Below are positions 53,282 to 62,790 of a DNA stretch of 64,000 nucleotides, piece after piece. Position 1 is the first letter of the stretch. Every line of letters begins with the position of its first letter. Position numbers and translations under genes: made by a program. The notes under the pieces were generated by a model. The model made no database searches and had not been told where the DNA came from. It saw only the letters and a program-made list of their open reading frames with translations. Source of the DNA: Pipra filicauda (taxonomy: Eukaryota; Chordata; Aves; Passeriformes; Pipridae); the NCBI RefSeq assembly GCF_003945595.2, contig NW_024104096.1, positions 1,359,501-1,423,500 on the forward strand. The letters run 5' to 3'.

Positions 53282-55980
53282 GTGAGTAGAAGGAAAATGT
53301 AGGCATGTAGGAGGGGGGTCCAGATTAAGTAGAAAAAATGTGTAAAAGAACAGAAGATATACCATGTCTTTTCCACAGATCACAGCTTGGTTTGTAAGCC
53401 AAGGGGTCTCTTCCTGTCTGCAGAATACAAACTGTGAACATTTTTTACCTTTTAAGTAGGTTACTAATGAGGATTGCCAGTAGAAACAGTTTTCCCCATC
53501 TTTGCATAATACCTAGAACTAGTCTGATTTTTTTGTAATGTAGACCATCTTAATCCTAACGCTGCGTTTGTTTGCTGAGATGCAGACAATTTCCCCTTTC
53601 CTTTGACTAGAAGACAGACTTCTCCCAGACTCTTTCCAAACCAATTCCAACGTCAACTCTTTCCCATTTATTCAACCCTTACCCTAATTTTTTCATGGAG
53701 CTATGGACAAGGCCTCTCAGCTATTGTCCTGAAAAAAATTTCTCCCAACCAGGTCTCTTGGTGGCCCCACACTGAAGACCATTTTCCAGACTCTTTCCTA
53801 ATGTAGTTTTTTCCCTCCGTTTCTTTTTCTTCACCCTTAACTCTTTTTCTTCACTTTTATTTGCAGAGCCATAGACAAGACTCCTTAGCCTTTGGCCAGA
53901 GGAAAGATTTATCCCAGCTCAGATCTCCTGGCAGCCCCCATTTTGTTTTGAAGGCCCCTTTCAGCACCACTCCCAACTGTAGCTCGACACTCGTTTCTTT
54001 CTTCCTAACCCTTACGTTTCTGGTGAGCCAATGACAAAGTCATGAAACAAGTCAAGACATCTCTCCTGGCTAGATCTTTTGGCAGCCCTCACTTCTGTTT
54101 AGTAGTCCCTCTCCATGCTCACTCCAAGGCAGCTGCATGGTTTCTCTTTTTCACCCGCTCAATCCTAATCCTCATTTTCCAGGACTGTAGTAGACAAGAC
54201 CTCTTGGTCACTGTCTGGAAGAAAGACTTCTGAATCAGGTTTCCTTGTAGCCCTCACTTTCCTTTGGCAGCCGCTTTCCAGCCCTCTAGAATTTAAGCTC
54301 CTCACTTTACCTTTTGCCTAATCCTAAATCTTTAGGGAAGCTGTACACAAGGTCCCCCAGCCACTGCAGACAGTAAGATTTCTCCTAGTCCAGGTTTCTT
54401 GGCAGCTTTCACTTCCCTCTGCATCTTAAAATAAGGCAGAGTTGTAAGATGGTAATTATGTAAATAGTAACAATTAAACATTACCTCATTTCTAATGATA
54501 GCCTTTATAAAACTATATGTCATTTGGCCTGTCATAGATCACATTTGAAATGCATTACATTTGAAAACTAATGCCTTTAAATAGTTAACTTCTCCAAAGC
54601 AGCCAAACAGTTTCCAGTTTTTCTTGTTTGCAGCTTTAAAGATCTGGTACAGAAGTTTTTCCTAAGATATCTGAGCACTGCATGGTCTCCTTGCCCTGGA
54701 ATCCTGTGTATTCTTTGTCCATTGGCAAGAGTAACTTAGCGGAACTACTGTTGTAAATGTCTTTAAGTGTTCCTGATGTTTATTCTGTACTGTCATTTTC
54801 TGAGATCACTACCCACATGATGATTCCAAATCATTAGAAAGCAGAAGAATCTACTAGTGACTACATTATGCTGATAGCTTTTCCTTACTGTTTGGAGCAA
54901 GAGTATTACCTGGTTTGGTAGAATGAGTCACACACAAATTTATACAAACACAGATACCTACTCAATTTAAAATTGTCTCTATTCTATGTATAATTTACTA
55001 GTCAGAATTTTGTGAGAACTACAAGGATTTAAATATTTAGGGTGGGTTTTTTTCATTTTATTTTGCATAGCTGAATTGTAACTCACTATAGAAAGTGTTT
55101 TCACACATTAGCACTAGAAGATGGCTGACTTGGCAGGGCCTGTACAGGTCCCGGTATTTTGTGTTGTCCATCTGACAAATTTCTTTGCCTGTGAGCTTTT
55201 AATGACAGAGGACTTGGCTCAGTGACCATACGTCCTTGCACAGTTCACATGCCTTTCTCTGCTTTCTTCAGCCTCTCTTTCTCTTCCTTCAGTTCTTTCC
55301 CTTAACTTTCCTTCTGTATGCTTCCTCAGCCATGCACTCAACCTGTCTTATTTTATGAATGATATTTCTGACTTCTTTACAGTTATTCTTAGTATCAGAA
55401 AAAGCAACAAACCATTTTAAAAGATCCATGAGCAAGATAATGTTCCACCAAAATACTAATTTAAGTTGCATCGAAAATGTAGGCTTGCTTTACCTGTAGT
55501 AACATCTGATGTTTCACACTTTTTTTTTCAAATGTAAAACACCTCTTTAATGTCTTTTGAACCTTAGTACTTGGGGCAAAATATCAGATTCTAAATATAG
55601 AAATATCTCTAAGTGATCTTACATGCAAACTAGCATTAAGAAGCCTGGCTGGAGCTACCTGATGCCTAATACCAGAGTTTTAATTTATAGTATTGTAAAT
55701 TCTAGTTGATCCGATACCTGATTTAACAGTGTAACTCTGCATATTTTTCACACTTCAGTCACACCAAGTTTCTTTTTACAGATTCTATTTTTTGCCTTAT
55801 GTTTTACTATAATTCATGTAGAGTTGATTCAGTCTGTTAAAACCAGCATTTCAGTTTGCAGTTTTAGACTTTGGAGGACAAGTATGCTAAGGCAAATAGT
55901 GCTTTTTTAAATGCAACAATCCAAATGCAACACTATTACTTATGTTAAATCTATTATATTTAACAATTGACTTCTTGCAG
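53282..55980 (+). other. CPEB3: CPEB3 intron splitting RRM2, ~2.7 kb
   Basis: From GTGAGTAG to GACTTCTTGCAG. About a third of it is a diverged tandem repeat (about 53.55-54.42 kb). The remainder is AT-rich and no other feature was recognised. Confidence 0.88.
53560..54425. repeat. Diverged tandem repeat, five units of about 155-170 bp
   Basis: A conserved core recurs: GAGCYATRGACAAGG, then a Py-rich segment, then TTTCTCCCA..CAGGTCTCTTGGCAGCCC. Core starts are near 53697, 53867, 54025, 54183 and 54337, so the spacings are about 170, 158, 158 and 154. A truncated earlier copy may begin near 53577. Between cores is a pyrimidine-rich spacer containing variants of CACCCTTAACTC, CCTAACCCTTA and CCTAATCCT. 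Units have clearly diverged by substitutions and small indels, so the array is old. No terminal repeats or known satellite family were recognised. Confidence 0.8.
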
Positions 55981-56162
55981 TTGAATTGGCAATGATTATG
56001 GACCGTTTATATGGAGGTGTCTGCTATGCTGGCATTGATACAGACCCAGAGTTGAAGTATCCAAAAGGTGCTGGCAGAGTGGCTTTCTCCAACCAGCAGA
56101 GCTATATTGCTGCTATCAGTGCTCGCTTTGTCCAGCTCCAACATAATGACATTGATAAACGG
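55981..56162 (+). CDS. CPEB3: CPEB3 exon: body of RRM2
   Basis: 182 nt, from CTTGCAG|TT GAA TTG GCA to GAT AAA CGG|GTAAGT, ending in phase 0. Encodes VELAMIMDRLYGGVCYAGID, the TDPELKYP loop, then KGAGRVAFSNQQSY, which contains RNP1 of RRM2, and helix 2 (IAAISARFVQLQ). The tail QHNDIDKR is what I recall for CPEB3, versus QHGEIDKR in CPEB4. In the family the two RRMs clamp the U-rich RNA together. Confidence 0.97.
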
Positions 56163-59045
56163 GTAAGTAAAATAGCGTGGAACAGATTGGTTGTTACAAA
56201 ACTGTACAGAAATTAAAATCATTATTATTAACATTCTGTTGGAGAACACTGTAAATTCTGTTCTTCAGATGACATATGTCAATTTTTAAGAGCTTATTTA
56301 AGCATCTAAAGCAGAGTCAAAAAAATATTTCAGACATGTTTAGCACTAAAAGTTGAAAAAGTTGTAAGTGCATTTGCTCTTGGTTTTGTTTTGAATCCTG
56401 TAGGTCAAATTCCACAGCATTTCCCAGCTTCTTTCTCTTCCTTTAGATGTTTGCTCATTCTGCATCAATGGCTTTTATTTTGGTGATTACTTATATAGCT
56501 TCTGACACTTTTGCTGTTATGAGGCACCATTTTCTGTCAGTAGTGTATGTCTAGACTTGATGTCCCTAAAGCAGAGGTTTATTGTAAGTAAAATAGGTGA
56601 TGCTGACCTCGAAAGTCTTGAACATTATTTGAGTACAACCATATGCCAATAGATGCTTGATAGGCAGAAGGGGGGGAAATTACTTGGTTTTGTTCAGTCA
56701 ATATGAAATCCTGGTTTCTGAAGGGCTTTTCAAGTATAGAGTGAAGTTCACTTAAATCTGAGTTAAATACATTAGAAGAAAACATTACTTAATTTCCAAG
56801 ATTTTTTTTTTCCTTTAGACCTTCTGTCTTCACCTCTTGATTACACATACATGTTTTTGAGGGCCCAGCAATTTAGAATTATTCAGGAGAACATACAGCA
56901 TGCACTGCTGCAAAGTATTTTCCAGGAGGGATGACTTGTTTTCTCCGTAATCTGATATAAATTGTTTCTTCAGAAGTTAGTTTAACAGGTATTGGGTGTG
57001 TCTGTTATGTGCACTATGCATATGAATCCACACGGCTGCAACGTTTGAAATACATCTCTTTAAAAATCTGAATTAAGCTTTTTGTCAGATTCAAGGAGGT
57101 CATGGAGTTATAAGTCCTCAAATAATTTTTCTGTGGTGCTGTACACCATATTGCATTAACTAAGACAAGGCTATTCCTAAAGATTTCTTGTCCATTGAAT
57201 TCTGAAAAATCTTAGATTGGGAAGAGTCTCAATCACATGTTGAACACTTTGAGATTTATATACCAGCCATGCTTACAAGGGGTTTCTTTCTAAGCTTTAG
57301 GGTAGAGCCACAAAAGATGCTAGCTAGTAGTTTTTTTATCAGTCACTTCCTTTTTCACTTGGTTGATTGATAATGTAAGTTTATTTAATTATCTCTTACC
57401 TGTTTTGAATAGGTTTATCTGTGAGTTTGAAGAAGTATGAAGTCTCGTAATAAGTCCTTAAATCTTAGTTTTTTAAATCTAATAGATTGAAATCCCTGGA
57501 CTGTACAGCATACATTCCTAAAATCATTTCACTAGTAACCAAAGCAAGAAAAGGCATGAGAGAGCGAGAGACTCTATTTCAGGCCTTCACAATTCATGCT
57601 TGGGAAATGTGAGTAGGTGGGGATCTAGAGCTGTGTTGGACATTGGACCTGCTTTCTTCCAATTTCATTTGAGACAGTGCTGTTTTATTTTACAGGATGC
57701 TTCTAATTTTAGTGATATGACATCTGATATGCAAAATGGCACTTATTCAGACTTGTTCCATGCAATACTGGTAGCATGGTATAATTAAAAAAAACAGATT
57801 GGCAGCCCTACCTGTTAAATAGGCAAGAAATATCATTCACTATATGAGCTTTACTTCAAATGAATAACATTTGTTGAAGTGTGATCAGTTTAAGCTGAAG
57901 TAAAATACAGCATAAAGCTTCTGTGGGGAATGCTTCTTGTCATTCAGCTTAACATCTTTTTCTGTGTTTCTTTAACTTTGTATGTATTTAAGTGTCATTA
58001 CTAGAGTCAGGTTTTCCTTGCAGTATACAAATTGTGCCAGACTAGCACTTGTGCAGTTACAACAAAATTATTTATAATAAATGTGTATTTAAATTTTTCT
58101 GTGTCTTCTAATGCAGTTGGCTGTACTTCAACTACTTTATAAATAGCATCATAGAGCTGTAAGAATTATACATGCATGAACTAATGATTTCCCTGGAATG
58201 AACGAGCACTCAATATAAATGTGTAGGCATGACTTGATTCATAGGAACAGACACACAGGGAAGAACTTACATGTTGTCAACTCCTGTAATAGCATTATTG
58301 CAAGTGTCTAGTCATTCATCAGCCCTGCTGTGTTTGGCACAAGTGCTTTAAAAACAAAAAGCATTCCAACCCCAAGATGTTTACAACTGAGTGTAGGACA
58401 AAAGTCATCGGCTCTCCAGCCTGTTTGTAATTGATGGCAAGGCCCTAGTTGGAATTACTGTGAAATGTTGTTGCACTGCAAGAGCTAAAAATCTTTAGAT
58501 AGTGATTTTTGCCTACAGAATTAAGAGCATTTAATACAAGTACCTTTAATTTGGTTCAATTTGATTCTCTTATCAGTCTGGTCCTGCATCTTGCAATTCA
58601 CAAAAAAAAAAAACAAAAGGAAAAAATCTTCTCTGGAGAAAAAACCCTCTGAAGTTTAGAAATACAATTTTGTTCTTTATAATTTTTCTTCCCAAATGCT
58701 TCTCTGTGGCCTGTCCCCGTAACAACTGTATTCACATTCCTGGAGTTTTCTTAGACGGTGGGAAAATCCTCTCAGATGCTATTTTTACTGTACTTCCATC
58801 TTAGTACTTTCCCACACCTCACTTTTCCAAGAAAAAGTTACAAAAGCACACCCTTCTTTCTTGAGATTTTCTGACAGATAAAGTGGTTCGTATGAAAATT
58901 CAAATACCAACCTCTTGGGTTAATCCTGCATCAGTTGAAAACCTTCAATAGTGTCAAAAAGAATTAAAATATTACTTTTTTTTCTGTTCATGCTTAGCAA
59001 AAGTATGAAATTTCCTTACAGCTGTTCTTCTTCTTCCTGGTGCAG
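56163..59045 (+). other. CPEB3: Last CPEB3 intron, ~2.9 kb
   Basis: From GTAAGTAA to a T/C-rich tract and TGGTGCAG. No further exon was recognised. A 12-base A run is present near 58602-58613. An in-frame ATG at 59040 lies in the intron and is not a translation start. Confidence 0.9.
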
Positions 59046-59273
59046 GTGGAAGTGAAGCCATATGTGCTGGATGATCAGATGTGTGATGAATGCCAGGGCA
59101 CTCGCTGTGGTGGAAAATTTGCTCCGTTCTTTTGTGCCAACGTTACCTGTTTGCAGTATTACTGTGAATACTGCTGGGCAAGCATACACTCTCGTGCTGG
59201 GCGGGAGTTCCACAAACCACTGGTAAAGGAGGGAGGCGACCGGCCCCGCCACGTCCCGTTCCGCTGGAGCTGA
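59046..59273 (+). CDS. CPEB3: CPEB3 terminal coding exon: end of RRM2, ZZ zinc-binding domain, stop
   Basis: Starts GTG GAA GTG AAG CCA (VEVKPYVLDDQ, last strand of RRM2) in phase 0 after GGTGCAG, and ends AGC TGA, giving 75 residues. The ZZ-type domain has Cys at visible-protein positions 318, 321, 326, 335, 340, 345 and 348 and His at 353 and 361. This is the cross-brace set that binds two zinc ions in CPEB proteins. The C-terminus ends DRPRHVPFRWS, as I recall for CPEB3; CPEB4 ends HISFRWN. CpG and GC content rise sharply over the last ~20 codons compared with all other exons here. The domain supports RNA and protein contacts in the polyadenylation and translational repression complex. Confidence 0.97.
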   Translation: MEVKPYVLDDQMCDECQGTRCGGKFAPFFCANVTCLQYYCEYCWASIHSRAGREFHKPLVKEGGDRPRHVPFRWS

Positions 59274-59308
59274 ACCCCAGGCCTCGCCCAGCAACAAGTA
59301 CTGGAGTA

Positions 59309-59314
59309 AATAAA
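59309..59314 (+). terminator. CPEB3: Proximal poly(A) signal AATAAA
   Basis: Canonical hexamer only 35 bases after the stop codon. A moderately GT-containing segment (CTTAGTGTTCTGG) lies about 30 nt downstream. If used, it would produce a 3' UTR of only about 60 nt lacking nearly all regulatory elements. Confidence 0.35.
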
Positions 59315-59881
59315 ATTGAGTGAAAAGAGAGCGCTGCCTCAGGGCTTAGTGTTCTGGAAATCTGTGCATTCGTCCTCGACTTTAATGAAGATATGGGTCT
59401 TTTTATTACTATTATTATTATTTACAGTCACATTACTGAACTCAGTGTCCAGTATAATACAAACCGGCAGAGTGTAACTGTACTGATTTTGCACTTTGAT
59501 TCACACAAACATCTGCTTGGTACCTTAATTTCCTACACAAGACTTGTCACTAGTGACATTATGTAGACTGCCATTCTCATCAGCCTTCACTGGGCTGATG
59601 TGTATGTGATGAAGATTTTTTTAATATAATTATAATTATTTTTATTTTTAAACTGGAGCATGCACTTATTTTCAGAAATTTAGACTTGCCCCTAGCAGAT
59701 GACTTTACCAAAGGTAATATTCACAAGTAGGTGGCAGATGTAGCAAAAACTTAAACAGATATTCAGCAATCATTAGTTTGGGTCATTTAGAGTAGTAATA
59801 ACCCTTAAAGAAAATAAGCCTTTAGTTGCTCTCCATTTTGACTTGTAAGGATGATACCTCATAAGCTGGATCAGACTTTTT

Positions 59882-59949
59882 TCTTTTGTTTTGCTGAGGG
59901 TTTTTTTTGTTTGTTTTGTTTTGTTGGGTTTTTTTGTTTTGTTTTGTTA
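59882..59949 (+). repeat. T/G low-complexity tract, (GTTTT)n-like
   Basis: Runs of T punctuated by single G in GTTTT and GTTT units, within the 3' UTR. U/G-rich RNA of this kind can be bound by CELF and ELAV-type proteins; no specific site is claimed. Confidence 0.65.
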
Positions 59950-59980
59950 GGTCTTTTAGTGTTATGTAAATGTATGCTGC

Positions 59981-60021
59981 AATAGCTTTTGCTGCTATTA
60001 AAATGGTATTACTAATACCAT
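59981..60021 (+). other. CPEB3: Two consecutive stem-loops in the 3' UTR
   Basis: AATAGC (59981-59986) pairs with GCTATT (59994-59999) across a 7-nt loop. Three bases later comes a perfect odd-length palindrome, ATGGTATTA-C-TAATACCAT (60003-60021), with nine pairing bases on each side. As RNA the second can only form with a few central bases unpaired. Confidence 0.5.
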
Positions 60022-60175
60022 AATACTCTATTCAGGCTAGGGTATCAATTAAAAATGAATATGTGATTAAAATAGTGATGGCTGCTGAAAGGAGATCAGT
60101 ATAGCATACAGAAAAGCTTCCAAGGAAGGTCAATATTTTTTGACTGCATGTTTACTTAATCAGGTTGCTGCATGC

Positions 60176-60181
60176 AATAAA
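60176..60181 (+). terminator. CPEB3: Candidate poly(A) signal AATAAA
   Basis: Canonical hexamer inside the 3' UTR, overlapped immediately downstream by TTTTAT (60182-60187). Confidence 0.3.
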
Positions 60182-60690
60182 TTTTATATATGTCTAATAT
60201 AAAACCTGCCCACAATGCACAAATTATGAATCTTCGTAGGCTACAAAATGCTCAGTAACAAAAAAAAAATTGATTACTGACTGGAGGAAGGCATGCCTCA
60301 GTAAATGTAATGCTTCTGAAATTAGGATCAGCCCATTACAGAATGACCTGTATTACAACAAATATAAAAACTAGCTGTAGGATATTCTTAAAACAAATTT
60401 GTGGATGGTAGATGAAGTACTTTGCGGTGCTCTGTTATATATCGTGCAATTTATTTTATATAGTAAAGTGATTATGTCTAGTACTGTGATCAAACTTAAC
60501 TGTTAAAGCCTCTGTATCCGACATTAACACATTTTTGACAGTTCATAACAGGTACATAAACAGAAATGAGCTCTTAGATACAATCTCTCTCCTAATGCTT
60601 GCATCATTTCCGTAGCTGCAGACCGTGTCCAGAAAACCAAAGAGCTCATGTTAGCGTACATACACTACCGATTAGATAGTCTGTCAAACT

Positions 60691-60696
60691 AATAAA
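60691..60696 (+). terminator. CPEB3: Candidate poly(A) signal AATAAA
   Basis: Canonical hexamer inside the 3' UTR. No strong GT-rich element was seen close downstream. Confidence 0.25.
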
Positions 60697-61662
60697 CTAG
60701 GCACATTTAAGGGAGTTAGGAAAAAAAGTGGTGCTAAAGAAATGTCTGCATATAAAAGTAACATGAGATGTCTGCTCTGTGGATGTGGCGTTATCTCTCT
60801 AATCCCTGGATGTATCCTGTGAAGCTTGAATACAATTAAGACCTGCTAATACAGTGGACATTTTTTTAGCATGAACTATGGGGCTGCAGATAGCATATAA
60901 ATATAAACACACTTGGTATACTAATGATTGTGAGAATGTGTACACTATTTTTTTCTTCTTTTTCCTCCTTTGTTTTTGCAGTTCTGGGGACAATCTGACT
61001 GGATATGACACCGCATAGTAGATTTAAATGTTCTGGGTTTTGTTTGTTGTGATGTCCTTCTTTGTGTCTAATTTAGTAAGTCGGTTTTCCCAATGTTTAG
61101 TTGCAAGTATTGGCTTTGAAAGGATTTTTCTGTTTTTGGAGAAAAAAAAAAGAAAAAATAGTTTTTTACTGGTTTAAAATGCTTATTATAATTATCCCTT
61201 TTGAAGTTACTTCTGGGCGGTTTTGTGATATTGCTTTTCCCAGCCCAGGTGTCTTTTCTGTTTTTTTTCATCTGTACAAGACATTTTGTTATGCACTACT
61301 TTTTGTATCTAGACAGTTTTCAACAGTCGGCTGATGATTTTTTTTAAAGAAAAAGGCATGCTTTCTGACTGACATGATCTTTTGCAATACCTCAATTTTG
61401 AAATATAGGAAAGAAAATGATATTTTCTAAGTAAGTTTATTCAGAAAAATATATATTAATTTAATTCTGCAAGAAAAATGATTTAACAGATGGGTAACTT
61501 TATTTTTTTCATGCTTATTTGAGTTTTTTTGAAAATGAAGAAGTTAGAGCTTTATAACTGTAATATTAAAGATCATAGCTAACCTACAGAAATCTACCTA
61601 ATTATGTGAAAGAAGTAAATCTTTTTGAAGAAATACCCCTCTTTCATGTAGAAAAATACCCC

Positions 61663-61696
61663 CAGAGAGAAAGAGAGCGAGAGAGAGAGAGAGAGA
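61663..61696 (+). repeat. (GA)n purine repeat
   Basis: AGAGAGAAAGAGAGCGAGAGAGAGAGAG-type sequence in the 3' UTR, with a single C and an AAA interruption. Simple microsatellite. Confidence 0.8.
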
Positions 61697-62545
61697 AGCT
61701 GGAAAATGTACAATATAGCATAATGTTGGATTAAATCTGAAACAAAATCATCATAAAGAACAGATGTAAACACAAACTCCATTTGGTGCTGAAAGTTGTG
61801 AATAGAAGGTGAAAAAATATTTTCCCTTAATTTGTATATTTATAATCAAGTGTGATTATGCACGACTGACCAGAATTGTGAGAGTTCTTCTGTTTGTATT
61901 TTTTTAAAGAGAACTTTTTTTAGTTTATTAAATTATGACATGCTCCTTTTGTTTTGTAAATGAATGTGCCCCTGAGTTGTTAATATGTTATATTAAAAGA
62001 GGGTCCTTCAAAAAAAGTTATTTTTTAAAATATGGAGTTCTGAACTGCAACTTGACTAAGAAGCCCCTGGGTACAACAGGTCCTATTGTGGCCTTTTCTG
62101 ATGTGAGACTTGAACTAGTCGATTTTTTTGAAGGCTAACCTAACCTCGACTATTTGTTGTTATGTGCAATACTGTTTGTACTGTTTGTATAAAAAAAAAG
62201 AAAAATGAAAAGAAAAAAGGCATAAATCTTTATTGCAGATTTATTTTCATTGCAGACTTTAGACATTGTGATTCACTAAAATCATTTTTCTACTGTCAAA
62301 TATGTACCTTTTCTTCATGCTGGTATTTTTTCAATAGTAATGTAGCCTTTGTACTGAGACAAATTTTCATTGTTATTTTTAGAAAGATTTTTTGCTAAGA
62401 AAAAAATTAAACATATTTACATATTTTTCATTTTTATTTCGTATTTTCTTTAAGGAGTGCTTTCTCAACCATTAATATAGTTGTTTCTGGGAGAGACTTT
62501 CATATCTGGTCAATGTCATTAATATTATTTTGTATTTTTACTTGG

Positions 62546-62561
62546 AATAAATTAATTTTAT
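62546..62561 (+). terminator. CPEB3: Distal poly(A) signal with adjoining CPE-like element
   Basis: AATAAA at 62546-62551 is followed after four bases by TTTTAT (62556-62561). This hexamer/CPE proximity is the arrangement used in cytoplasmic polyadenylation, although CPEs usually precede the hexamer. Further T-rich sequence follows. Confidence 0.45.
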
Positions 62562-62765
62562 GATGCTGATTCTTTAAAAGTTTATTTTTTTCATTTTCAG
62601 TTATTTTTGAAGCTAAAATCTTTGTAATATTGTTACTAAAGTGTCTAGTTTTTTGAAATGCAAAGCTTTATGTATTAACTTGCTGATGTGGTTTACAATA
62701 GTGTGGCAATGATGAAAATGGTTGGTTATGTAAAGTGATTGGAAAATTGTAACAAAGAATTGGGC

Positions 62766-62771
62766 AATAAA
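62766..62771 (+). terminator. CPEB3: Distal poly(A) signal AATAAA
   Basis: Canonical hexamer near the end of the AT-rich 3' UTR-like stretch, before the composition changes. Chosen as the likeliest terminal site, without transcript evidence. Confidence 0.45.
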
Positions 62772-62790
62772 ATGACAGAATGAAGCAGAA

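Larger units (their letters stand above)
59400..62437 (+). promoter_or_regulatory. CPEB3: Scattered CPE-like elements in the 3' UTR
   Basis: TTTTAT or TTTTTAT occur at 59400-59406, 59641-59647, 60182-60187, 60454-60459 and 62431-62437, with one more beside the 62546 hexamer. These match the U-rich cytoplasmic polyadenylation element bound by CPEB1 and, with looser specificity, by CPEB2-4. In sequence this AT-rich some occurrences are expected by chance. Confidence 0.4.
59274..62790 (+). other. CPEB3: CPEB3 3' UTR (distal end uncertain)
   Basis: Follows the stop with no further splice-bounded coding sequence. It is very AT-rich, with many T tracts, several TTTTAT/TTTTTAT elements and multiple poly(A) hexamers. 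The end is placed just after AATAAA at 62766-62771, inferred from hexamer position and the following T-rich sequence. Ends after 62546, 63000 or an earlier hexamer are also possible. Long AT-rich 3' UTRs with several poly(A) sites are usual for this gene family. Confidence 0.6.

Noticed and set aside
8429..59273. Assignment to CPEB4 or CPEB2 instead of CPEB3
   Set aside because: The RRM core is shared by all three, but DTFNLHSLENSLMD, FPFEDGFLDD, DACLEE, QHNDIDKR and the HVPFRWS end fit CPEB3. CPEB4 differs at each of these as I recall it. A database alignment would settle it.
59016..59297. 93-codon minus-strand open frame over the last coding exon
   Set aside because: It is the antisense shadow of the strongly conserved CPEB3 ZZ-domain exon.
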